Shown here piece by piece: positions 41,131 to 48,974 of a stretch of DNA of 64,000 bases. Within the stretch, counting starts at the first letter, position 1. Every line of letters starts with the position of its first letter. Location: NCBI RefSeq assembly GCF_001956585.1, contig NZ_MSRR01000009.1:62001-126000 (forward strand), read 5' to 3'. This DNA comes from Actinomyces naeslundii. Its GTDB lineage: Bacteria; Actinomycetota; Actinomycetes; Actinomycetales; Actinomycetaceae. The notes under the pieces are model-generated. The model had not been told where the DNA came from, did no database searches, and saw only the letters and a list, made by a program, of their open reading frames with translations. Made by a program: the position numbers and the translations under genes.

Positions 41131-41598
41131 TTACTTGTTCCCGATCTCGGAGAAGCACTTGTTCATGACGTCCTGGGGGATGTCGCCGTTGAGCTGGATG
41201 CCCTTGCCGGGCTCGGGGTCCGGGACGTCGTAGCCCTCCTTGCGCAGGCACTCGGTGGCCTTGACCAGGTCCTGCTGCGTCTCGGGCTTGGCGAGGTCCT
41301 CGGTGCCCGGGGCGGGGCCCACGGTCTGCTCGCACTCCTGGGCGGCCTTGTTGGCGGCCTCGGTGTCGGGGAACTGCATGTTGCCGTTGGAGTCGGGATC
41401 GGAGACGTCGATGCCCTTGTCTCGCATGCACTTGGCCATCTTGAGCAGGTACTCGTCGCCGCTGGTGGCGGAGGCGGAGGCGGCCGAGTCCGCCTTCGAG
41501 CCCTGAGAGCATCCGGTCATGAGTCCGACGGCGCACACGGCGCAGGTCAGTACCGTGGCGGCGCGGGTGATGATCCGGGTGTTGAGGGGCTTCTTCAT
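41131..41598 (-). CDS. Lipoprotein with two Cys-containing repeats
   Basis: 155 residues from ATG 41598 with AAAGGACC upstream. The lipobox is LMTGC (Cys30). Two similar units follow: KMAKCMRDKGIDVSDPDSNG and ATECLRKEGYDVPDPEPGKG, each ending before a Cys (QECEQT, MNKCF). The four cysteines could form two disulfides. Homologous lipoproteins commonly lie beside MacB-type export systems and two-component systems in actinobacteria. It is the first gene of the export operon, 80 bases before the adaptor. Confidence 0.85.
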   Translation of the reverse strand: MKKPLNTRIITRAATVLTCAVCAVGLMTGCSQGSKADSAASASATSGDEYLLKMAKCMRDKGIDVSDPDSNGNMQFPDTEAANKAAQECEQTVGPAPGTEDLAKPETQQDLVKATECLRKEGYDVPDPEPGKGIQLNGDIPQDVMNKCFSEIGNK

Positions 41599-41675
41599 GG
41601 GAGAGGGTCCTTTCGGCTCACGTGGGTCGGGGTGCGGTGACGCCCGTTCGTTCGGGGAACAGCCAACCGGGACCG

Positions 41676-41719
41676 GTGTTGCCATGAGGTTCACGATTTC
41701 GCTTATGTTGTGGCAACAC
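41676..41719. promoter_or_regulatory. 9-base inverted repeat in the divergent promoter region
   Basis: GTGTTGCCA (41676-41684) and TGGCAACAC (41711-41719) are exact reverse complements spaced by 26 bases. They sit between the divergent lipoprotein operon and the two-component system, near both expected promoters. The second arm is part of GTTGTGGCAAC, which has its own dyad. A response-regulator site is likely, probably for the OmpR-type protein next to it. Confidence 0.6.
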
Positions 41720-41778
41720 GAGGGCTGGTTCGCTCATGGGACCGGCCGCATACACCACAGCGAAGGAGACACAGGGCA

Positions 41779-42438
41779 ATGCGCGTACTCGTCGTGGAGG
41801 ATGAGGAGTACCTGGCCGAGGCCATCGCCACCGGGCTGCGGCGCGAGGCGATGGCCGTCGACGTCGTCGGCGACGGGGCCAGCGCCCTGGAGCAGGTGGT
41901 GATCAACGACTACGACATCATCGTCCTGGACCGGGACCTGCCCGTCATCCACGGCGACGAGGTCTGCCGCCGAGTGGTCGCCGAGCACCCGAGCACACGG
42001 GTCCTCATGCTCACCGCGTCCCGGACGCTGGACGCGCGGGTGGGCGGCTTCGAGCTGGGAGCGGACGACTACCTCACCAAGCCCTTCGAGTTCCCCGAGC
42101 TGGTGGCTCGGCTGCGGGCCCTGGGGCGGCGCAGCCAGCCGGCCCGCACTCCGGTCCTCGATGCCCACGGGGTGCGCCTGGACCCCTTCCGTCGGGAGGT
42201 CTACCGCGACGGGCGCTTCATCAGGCTCAGCCCCAAGGAGTTCGCGGTCCTCCAGGTCCTCATGGAGGCCGAGGGCGGAGTCCTCAGCGCTGAGACGCTG
42301 CTGGAGAAGGCCTGGGACGCCAACGCCGACCCCTTCACCAACTCCACGCGGGTGACGATCTCGCACCTGCGCCGCAAGCTCGGCGAGCCCTGGGTCATTC
42401 AGACGGTTCCCGGTGCGGGCTACAGGTTCAGCGCATGA
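41779..42438 (+). CDS. OmpR-family response regulator
   Basis: 219 residues, ATG 41779 with GAAGGAGA upstream. The receiver domain has the acidic pocket EDE at 7-9, phospho-acceptor Asp51 in VLDRDLP, and Lys in LTKPFEF. The winged-helix DNA-binding domain ends VIQTVPGAGYRFSA, typical of OmpR/PhoB. Its stop overlaps the kinase start (ATGA). It is divergent from the export operon, which it probably controls. Confidence 0.94.
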   Translation: MRVLVVEDEEYLAEAIATGLRREAMAVDVVGDGASALEQVVINDYDIIVLDRDLPVIHGDEVCRRVVAEHPSTRVLMLTASRTLDARVGGFELGADDYLTKPFEFPELVARLRALGRRSQPARTPVLDAHGVRLDPFRREVYRDGRFIRLSPKEFAVLQVLMEAEGGVLSAETLLEKAWDANADPFTNSTRVTISHLRRKLGEPWVIQTVPGAGYRFSA

Positions 42439-43676
42439 GCGGGCAGGGAGCTCAGAAGGCTCCGGCCGACGACGCGGTGCAGCACGGCAGCACCCGGCCA
42501 GGAGGCGAGGAGCGGTTGCGTCGTCCTCGGCGCCTGAGTATCCGAGCGCGCCTGACCCTGACCTACGCCGGGCTGGTGACGGCCGCCGGCGCGGTCCTCA
42601 TCGCCCTGGTCTACTTCTACACGCGCTACGTCACGCTCTCCATCGCCTTCGACCCGCCTCAGCAGATTCCTCTCATCGACGCGACGACTCCGCAGGCCGC
42701 CAAGGTGGACACGAACCTGTTCGAGCTGCTGAGCGCCATCCTGCGCTCCGCGGTCGGGATGCTGATGATACTGGCAGTGGTCTCCGGGACGGTCGGCTGG
42801 GTGCTGGCCGGACGGATGCTGCGTCCGCTGTCCTCGATGAATGCGGCGGCCAAGCGCGCCGCCTCGGGCGACCTCAGCCAACGCCTGGCCCTGTCCGGGC
42901 CGCGCGATGAGATCCACGACCTGGCGGACACCTTCGACAACATGCTGGCCTCACTGGAGCGCTCCTTCTCCGTGCACCGCCGCTTCGCGGCCAACGCCTC
43001 CCACGAGCTGCGGACGCCCCTGGCCACGACGCAGACGATGATCGACGTCGCCCTGTCGGACCCGCAGGCCTCCGCCGAGGACCTGCGGCGGGTTCTGACC
43101 CGGGTGCTGGAGACCAACCGAGCCAATCGGGAGACGATCGACGCTCTGCTGGACCTGGCCGACGCCCAGTCCGGGAAGCTGGCCCGAGAGGACGTGGACA
43201 TGGAGGCCACGGTCCGCGATGCCCTGAGCGTCATCGCCCCCGAGGTGGCCGAGCGCGACCTGCAGGTCTCCACCCACCTGCTGCCCGCCCGGGTCCCGGG
43301 CGATCCGGTGCTGCTGCGCCAGAGCGTCTCCAACCTGCTGCGCAATGCGGCCCGCTACAACGTCGACGGCGGGCGGATCACGGTCGGCATGGCGCACCTG
43401 GACGACGGCGTCCGGCTGACGATCCGCAACGACGGCCCCCTGGTGGCGGCCGATAGCGTGGAGTCCCTGCGTGAGCCCTTCGTCCGCGGCGAGGGGCGGG
43501 GGCGGACCCGGGGATCCGGGCACGGACTGGGGCTGGCGATCGTGACGGCTGTGGCCACCGCCCACGGCGGAGCCCTCGAGCTGAGCGCCAACCCCGACGG
43601 CGGGCTGACCGCCGTCCTCGAGATTCCCGGAGGCGAGGTCGAACCCGACTCGCACGCACCGGTCACCAACGGCTGA
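42435..43676 (+). CDS. Sensor histidine kinase
   Basis: 413 residues from ATG 42435. Two membrane helices (about 40-65 and 100-130) enclose a short extracytoplasmic loop of about 45 residues, too small for a classic ligand domain. A HAMP segment follows (AGRMLRPLSSMNAAAKRAAS). The kinase core has H box ASHELRTPLATT with His190, N box LLRNAARYN and G box GSGHGLGLAIV. The short sensor loop is typical of intramembrane-type kinases that watch an ABC transporter, which fits the divergent export operon. Confidence 0.94.
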   Translation: MSGQGAQKAPADDAVQHGSTRPGGEERLRRPRRLSIRARLTLTYAGLVTAAGAVLIALVYFYTRYVTLSIAFDPPQQIPLIDATTPQAAKVDTNLFELLSAILRSAVGMLMILAVVSGTVGWVLAGRMLRPLSSMNAAAKRAASGDLSQRLALSGPRDEIHDLADTFDNMLASLERSFSVHRRFAANASHELRTPLATTQTMIDVALSDPQASAEDLRRVLTRVLETNRANRETIDALLDLADAQSGKLAREDVDMEATVRDALSVIAPEVAERDLQVSTHLLPARVPGDPVLLRQSVSNLLRNAARYNVDGGRITVGMAHLDDGVRLTIRNDGPLVAADSVESLREPFVRGEGRGRTRGSGHGLGLAIVTAVATAHGGALELSANPDGGLTAVLEIPGGEVEPDSHAPVTNG

Positions 43677-43715
43677 CGGCCGCCAACCACGGGGGCCGGC
43701 GACCGTCGGAGTCAA

Positions 43716-43757
43716 GCAGCTGGTGCGGCGGATACAAGGGTCCGCCGGGGAGCTGCT
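43716..43757. terminator. Terminator between the kinase and DUF4282 genes
   Basis: Outer arms AGCAGCT/AGCTGCT and inner arms CGGCGGA/TCCGCCG (43726-43732, 43741-43747) form an interrupted stem around an 8-base loop. It includes the last bases of the convergent DUF4282 gene (stop at 43756), so the gene ends within the hairpin. Confidence 0.65.
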
Positions 43758-44211
43758 AGTTCTTCTTACCGGAGTTGATGACGAGCTCGAGGAAGAGCCG
43801 GATCAGACCGATCTGCACGAAGGTCCAGGGAGCGTCGAAGAGCAGGCTCAGCAGGAACCTGCCGAAGTTGAAGTTCCGACTCTGCGACTCGATGTCATAG
43901 GCACCGTTGAGGTCACCGGTGTTGTAAGCCGAGTAGAGCCAGTTAACGACCAGGGCGATGGCGGCGATGTAGAAGAGCACCTTGCCGAACTTCTCGGCGA
44001 AGGGCTTGGCGGTATCGAAGAGATTGCCCATGAAACTGTCCCCGGCCTGCGCCGGCGGGAAGGGCTGCCCCGGTGCGCCGGGGGCACCAGGAGCACCGGG
44101 GGCGCCCTGGAACTGCTGCTGGGGCGGGTAGGGCTGACCCGTGGCCGGAGCAGAGGGGGCGGAGGGCTGCTGCTGGTAGAAGGGCTGACCGGGGTTGGGG
44201 GGCTGAGTCAT
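43756..44211 (-). CDS. DUF4282 membrane protein
   Basis: 151 residues from ATG 44211 with GAAGGAAGC upstream. The first 60 residues are a Pro/Gln/Gly tail with four GAP repeats in a row (GAPGAPGAPGAPG), likely a flexible cytoplasmic extension. Two or three hydrophobic segments follow (VLFYIAAIALVVNWLY, RFLLSLLFDAPWTF, LIRLFLELVINS), as in DUF4282 proteins of actinobacteria. Function unknown. No operon partner. Confidence 0.75.
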   Translation of the reverse strand: MTQPPNPGQPFYQQQPSAPSAPATGQPYPPQQQFQGAPGAPGAPGAPGQPFPPAQAGDSFMGNLFDTAKPFAEKFGKVLFYIAAIALVVNWLYSAYNTGDLNGAYDIESQSRNFNFGRFLLSLLFDAPWTFVQIGLIRLFLELVINSGKKN

Positions 44212-44459
44212 GAGACTGTTCGCTTCCTTCAGTGTTGGGGACGCAGGCAGGCTACCGTGTCTACTCTGCCCTGTGAAACGAACAGGTCAACCCTCACATT
44301 GTGCGAGGCGACTCACAGCCTCCGGGACGTAGCGAGACAACACGCTGTGACAGCGATTATTCACCGTTCCGCCACGTGAGCGCCCCAGGAGACGGGCACC
44401 CACCGTTGCCGCGGGCGAAAGTGCTCACCATCGCTCCTTGAGCCGGTGCGTTCCTTTTT
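44212..44459. other. 248-base gap between DUF4282 and DUF418 array
   Basis: Upstream of the DUF4282 gene and downstream of the first DUF418 gene, both on the minus strand. It should hold the DUF4282 promoter. I see no palindrome, terminator or RNA gene here. Confidence 0.35.
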
Positions 44460-45788
44460 TCAGTGAACCAGACCGTAGGCGTCGGAGGAGGCAGCCGTCT
44501 CCATCGGGAGGACAGGGGCGGGAGGCGCTGGGAGGCGGCGTCGGCGCTCGCTGCGGGCGACGGCGGTGCGCAGCAGGGTCTCGAAGGGACCGGAGTGACC
44601 GCCGCGCTCGAGCACCGCGCACAGGCCGACCGTCGCCAGCCAGACCGCCACCGCGATCCCAGCGGCCCACGCCTCACCCAGGTGGAGCTCCATGCCAGTC
44701 AGTGCGGGCAGGGCTAGGAAGATGATGGCGAAGAGGAAGGTCTGGGAGAGGTAGGCGGTCATGGAACGACGCCCCACATTGGAGGCCAGCTTGCGCAGCC
44801 CCGTCAGCCGACCATCCGGTCTCGGCCCACCGGCGTAGAGGGCCAGCAGAGCGAGCCAACCGCAGGCCCCGGCCAATCCGGTCACCTCGTGAAGCGGAGC
44901 AGTCCAGCCGGCCAGGGTCCCGCCCGTGGCCCAGATGCCGTACCCGATGCCACCCGCGGCCCCGATCCCCAGGCCGCCCAGACCGACGCCCGTCAGCAGG
45001 CGGCGGTACCGCTCAGGATGGGCGAGGAAGTCTGTGTCGGCCAAGCGAGCACCGAGGAACATCGCCGGGACCACCATGGAGAAGAGCACCGTTGCGACCG
45101 AGTTCCCGGCCCAAGAGGTGACACCGTGGGAGACATAGGACAAGAGGGTCGTAGCCGATTCGCCGGCCCCCTGCTTCATGACCGCCGCAGCGCTCAGACC
45201 CTGGGCCGCAACATGAGTGCTCATGGTGTGCATCGTCGAGATGGTGGCGAGAGTGACGACGGCGCTGACGGCCATGGCCCGCTTGCGGTGCTTGCGGGTC
45301 AGCCATCCGGCGAAGATAACGGCGGCCAGCCCGTAGGTACCGATGATGTCGCCGGAGAAGAGCACGGCGTGAACAGCGCCGAAGAGGATCATCCACAGGC
45401 CCCGGCGCCGCACCAGGCGGCGGGCGTCGACGGTGGCCTGCTCACGGGCCCAGGCCTCCTCCTGCTCCGTCGGCTCACGCCCGGCCTCCACGCCGGGGAG
45501 GGACTCGAGATAGGACCTGGCACCAGAGGTGATGCGCCGGTTGACCATGGTGGCCAGCCCGAAGCCGAACAGCATCGCGAACAGCGGATAGGCCCGGTGG
45601 TCGACCAGGAGGGTACGCGCCCATAGCCAGACCGTGTCGACGGCGTCACTGGGAGCCGAGGAGCGCGTCGTCGCCACCCAGAAGGGGATGTTGGCCAGAG
45701 CGATGAACAGGAGCATGAATCCACGGGCCACATCCGGGGCTGGGAAACGCTGGCCCCGGGAGCCGGTGAAGGAGGTCGCGAGTTTCAT
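44460..45788 (-). CDS. DUF418 membrane protein, array member 1
   Basis: 442 residues from ATG 45788 with GGAAGAC upstream. It opens MKLATSFTGSRGQRFPAPDV then ARGFMLLFIALANI. About ten hydrophobic segments follow, with the conserved cytoplasmic RRLVRRRGLWMILFGAVHAV and the C-terminal DUF418 domain (GRRSMTAYLSQTFLFAIIF). This is the YeiB-like family, proposed to act as membrane acyl- or acetyltransferases or transporters but not characterised. It is nearly identical over long stretches to array member 2, so the copies are recent or have been kept alike by gene conversion. Confidence 0.88.
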   Translation of the reverse strand: MKLATSFTGSRGQRFPAPDVARGFMLLFIALANIPFWVATTRSSAPSDAVDTVWLWARTLLVDHRAYPLFAMLFGFGLATMVNRRITSGARSYLESLPGVEAGREPTEQEEAWAREQATVDARRLVRRRGLWMILFGAVHAVLFSGDIIGTYGLAAVIFAGWLTRKHRKRAMAVSAVVTLATISTMHTMSTHVAAQGLSAAAVMKQGAGESATTLLSYVSHGVTSWAGNSVATVLFSMVVPAMFLGARLADTDFLAHPERYRRLLTGVGLGGLGIGAAGGIGYGIWATGGTLAGWTAPLHEVTGLAGACGWLALLALYAGGPRPDGRLTGLRKLASNVGRRSMTAYLSQTFLFAIIFLALPALTGMELHLGEAWAAGIAVAVWLATVGLCAVLERGGHSGPFETLLRTAVARSERRRRLPAPPAPVLPMETAASSDAYGLVH

Positions 45789-45991
45789 GTCTTCCACGGT
45801 AGGAAGCCGCGGTGTTGCACACCTCCCCCGCCAGGGCTGTTCTCCGGCTTTGTTCCTCTCCCACCCGAGGGGGGTGAGGAAGGCCCTGCCCCTCCTCCCG
45901 GAGGACCAGGGCCCTTCATCCTGACGGCTGCCTGATCGTGCGCCGGCGAGCAGCCGCCGTGAGCTCATCGTCCGCTCAGCACTGCGCCGGA

Positions 45992-47281
45992 TCAGGCGTC
46001 ATCGGGTTGGACGGTCGGCGGCGCTGCCGTCGCCCGCTCACGCTCGCTGCGGGCGACGGCGGTGCGCAGCAGGGTCTCGAAGGGACCGGCGTGACCACCG
46101 CGCTCGAGCACCGCGCACAGGCCGACCGTCACCAGCCAGACCGCCACCGCGATCCCAGCGGCCCGGACCTCGCCCAGGTGGAGCTGGATACCGGTCAGGG
46201 CGGGAAGGGCCAGGAAGATGGTGGCGAAGAGGAAGGTCTGGGAGAGGTAGGCGGTCATGGAGCGACGCCCCACATTGGAGGCCAGCTTGCGCAGCCCCGT
46301 CAGCCGACCATCCGGTCTCGGCCCACCGGCGTAGAGGGCCAGCAGAGCGAGCCAGCCGCAGGCCCCGGCCAGCCCCGCCACCTGGTGCAGAGGAACGGCC
46401 CAGAGGTTCAAGGAACCTCCCGTGGCCCACTGAGCGACCCCAATACCGCCCACGGCCCCGATCCCCAGGCCGCCCAGACCGACGCCGGTCAGGAGCCGGC
46501 GGTGCCGCTCAGGATGGGCGATGAGGTCGGTGTCGGCCAGGCGGGCACCGAGGAACATCGCCGGAACCACCAACGATATCGGCGTCGTACTCAGGTTGAC
46601 GGCCCAGGAGGTGACACCGTGGGAGACGTAGGACAAGAGGGTTGTAGCCGATTCGCCGCCCCCCGCGCGCATATCCGTCGCCGAGGCCGCACCCTGGGAG
46701 GTCATGAAACTCTCGATGACGAAGGTGATGACGACGCAGGCAACGACAACGACGGCGCAGAGGACCGCTGCCCGCTTCCAGTGCTTGCGGGCGAGCCATC
46801 CGGCGAAGATGACGGCGACCAGCCCGTAGGCAGCGATGACGTCACCGGAGAAGAGCACGGCGTGGGCCGCGCCGAAGAGGACCATCCACAGGCCACGGCG
46901 CCGCACCAGGCGACGGGCGTCCACGGTGGCCTGCTCACGGGCCCAGACCTCCTCCTGCGCCGTCGGCTCACGCCCGGCCTCCACACCGGGGAGGGACTGA
47001 AGATAGTTCTCCGTCCCGGAGGCGATGCGCCGGTTGACCATGGTGGCCAGTCCGAAGCCGAACAGCATCGCGAACAGCGGATAGGACCGGGCGTCGATCA
47101 GAAGAGTGCGCACCCACAACCAGGCCGTGTCTGAGGCATCGTTGGGGGCCGAGACCCGCGCCACGCCGGTCCAGAAGGTGATATTGGCCAGGGAGATGAG
47201 CAGGAGCATGAAGCCACGGGCCACATCCGGGGAGGGATAACGCACCCCCCTGGTGCCGGTGAACGATGTCGCGAGTTTCAT
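45992..47281 (-). CDS. DUF418 membrane protein, array member 2
   Basis: 429 residues from ATG 47281. It opens MKLATSFTGTRGVRYPSPDV and shares the RRLVRRRGLWMVLFGAAHAV and GRRSMTAYLSQTFLFATIF segments with member 1. Differences from member 1 cluster in the middle (about residues 180-260), where the helices and loops diverge. The intergenic DNA before member 1 and before member 2 also shares a block (CTCCTCCCGGAGGACCAGGG), so the duplicated unit covered gene and spacer. Confidence 0.88.
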   Translation of the reverse strand: MKLATSFTGTRGVRYPSPDVARGFMLLLISLANITFWTGVARVSAPNDASDTAWLWVRTLLIDARSYPLFAMLFGFGLATMVNRRIASGTENYLQSLPGVEAGREPTAQEEVWAREQATVDARRLVRRRGLWMVLFGAAHAVLFSGDVIAAYGLVAVIFAGWLARKHWKRAAVLCAVVVVACVVITFVIESFMTSQGAASATDMRAGGGESATTLLSYVSHGVTSWAVNLSTTPISLVVPAMFLGARLADTDLIAHPERHRRLLTGVGLGGLGIGAVGGIGVAQWATGGSLNLWAVPLHQVAGLAGACGWLALLALYAGGPRPDGRLTGLRKLASNVGRRSMTAYLSQTFLFATIFLALPALTGIQLHLGEVRAAGIAVAVWLVTVGLCAVLERGGHAGPFETLLRTAVARSERERATAAPPTVQPDDA

Positions 47282-47443
47282 GCCCCCACGGTAGGAAGTC
47301 CCTGTGATCCACGCCTCCTCCGCCGGGGCTGTCTTCCGAGCCTGCGCCTCACCCGTGGGTACGAGCGGAGCCCCGGCGCCTCCTCCCGGAGGACCAGGGC
47401 TCCTCATTCTGACGACGGCTTCGAGCGGCCAGTCGGCTGCGGG

Positions 47444-48844
47444 TCAGACCCCGGCGAGCATGTGGCGTCCGGCAGCCTTGTTGTCAGCCAGGGCGGTCGG
47501 CGCCTGCACACGCACCGGCTGCGCGAGGGACCGAGCCGAGTGCCGAGGGCTGGGAGAGAGCGTCGCCGGCATCACGCGGCTGCGCTCGCCGCTGACGACG
47601 GCGGTGCGCAGGAGGGCCTCGAAGGGGCCGGGCTCGCCGAGTCGCTCAAGCCCCGCGCACACACCCACGGTCACCAGCCAGACCATCACCGCGACTGCGG
47701 CGGATGCCGCCGCCCCCAGCTCCAGGGGGTTCCCGGTCAGCCTCGGCATGACGGCGAACATGGTGCCGAACATGACCGTCTGAGAGAGGTAGGCGGTCAT
47801 GGAGCGGCGCCCCACGGCGGCGAGCAGCCACTTGAGGCCGGTCAGGCGGCCGTCCGCCGTCGGTCCACCGGCGTAGAGGGCCAGCACGGCGAGCCAGCCG
47901 CAGCCTCCGGCCAGGCCGAGGACCATGATCAGCGTGGAGTCGATCTCCCAGGACTGGGCACTTGTGAGCGGGACGAGAATATCGTGGAGCGCTCCGAGCG
48001 CGCCCAGAGCCAGGCCGCCGAGCCCAACGGCCGCCAGCAGGCCGCGGTGGCGCTCGGGGTGGGCGATGAGGTCGGTGTCGGCCAGGCGGGCCCCAAGGAA
48101 GGCGGCCGGAAGAACCATCGTGGTGAAGGCCACCCCGACGGCGAGCGAGAACCACTCACCCACGTTGGTCACGAACCAGGGCAGCGTGGACAGCACCGAC
48201 TCGGCCGAGTCGGTAGGTGCCGCAGCCGTCGGGGCGGTACTCGCCGCGGTGGAAGCGGCCGTTCCACCGTCGGGCCCCGAGAACATCGACAGGAGCACCG
48301 GCACGACCTGGAGCAGGAGGATGAGGGCGCACACCGCCAGCTGGCGCTTGTGGTGCTTGCGGGCGAACCAGCCGGCGAAGACGACGGCGACGATGCCGTA
48401 GGTGCCGATGATCTCTGAGGGGAAGAAGACACCGTGGACCAGCCCGAACAGGACCATCCACAGGCCCCGGCGCCGCACGAGGCGACGGGCACCGACAGTC
48501 GCCTGCTCGCAGGCCTGGCTGACCTCAGCAGCCGACGGCGCTCGGAGTCCGCCGGTCAGATCCTGGCAGTAGGCGCCGGCGTCCGATGCAATGCGCCGGT
48601 TGGCCATCGTGGCCAGCCCGAAGCCGAACAGCATCGCGAACAGCGGATAGGCGCGCTCGTGAATGAGCAGGGCGTTGATGAAGGCCCAGATCCTGTCGGC
48701 GGTCGACGGCGTGAATCGACCGGTGCCGTAGCTCCAGAAGCCCACATTGGCCAGGGCGATGAGCAGCAGCATGAAGCCGCGGGCGACGTCGGGGGCGGGG
48801 TACCGCAGGCCGCGGGAGCCGTTGAATGAAGTCGTCGTGTTCAT
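47444..48844 (-). CDS. DUF418 membrane protein, array member 3
   Basis: 466 residues from ATG 48844. It opens MNTTTSFNGSRGLRYPAPDV. A Thr/Ala/Ser-rich loop of about 30 residues (around 195-225), absent from the others, lies in the central region. The family segments (RRLVRRRGLWMVLFGLVHGV, GRRSMTAYLSQTVMFGTMF) are kept. The C-terminal tail is about 50 residues longer than in member 2 and polar. It is the most divergent member and probably the oldest copy. Confidence 0.88.
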   Translation of the reverse strand: MNTTTSFNGSRGLRYPAPDVARGFMLLLIALANVGFWSYGTGRFTPSTADRIWAFINALLIHERAYPLFAMLFGFGLATMANRRIASDAGAYCQDLTGGLRAPSAAEVSQACEQATVGARRLVRRRGLWMVLFGLVHGVFFPSEIIGTYGIVAVVFAGWFARKHHKRQLAVCALILLLQVVPVLLSMFSGPDGGTAASTAASTAPTAAAPTDSAESVLSTLPWFVTNVGEWFSLAVGVAFTTMVLPAAFLGARLADTDLIAHPERHRGLLAAVGLGGLALGALGALHDILVPLTSAQSWEIDSTLIMVLGLAGGCGWLAVLALYAGGPTADGRLTGLKWLLAAVGRRSMTAYLSQTVMFGTMFAVMPRLTGNPLELGAAASAAVAVMVWLVTVGVCAGLERLGEPGPFEALLRTAVVSGERSRVMPATLSPSPRHSARSLAQPVRVQAPTALADNKAAGRHMLAGV

Positions 48845-48974
48845 GGCTCGACCGTATAAAGACCCGTCATCACGCGGCGTCCGCCTTAAGCGCCGAGTTC
48901 ACCTCCACCGAAAGGTGGATCCTCCGCCCCTGCCATTCTTCCGGAGGACAGCCCGAGGAAGGTCTCTGTCCGGT

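Noticed and set aside
44041-44110. GAP repeats as a collagen-like domain in the DUF4282 protein
   Set aside because: Only four repeats in a Pro/Gln-rich tail, too short for a collagen fold.
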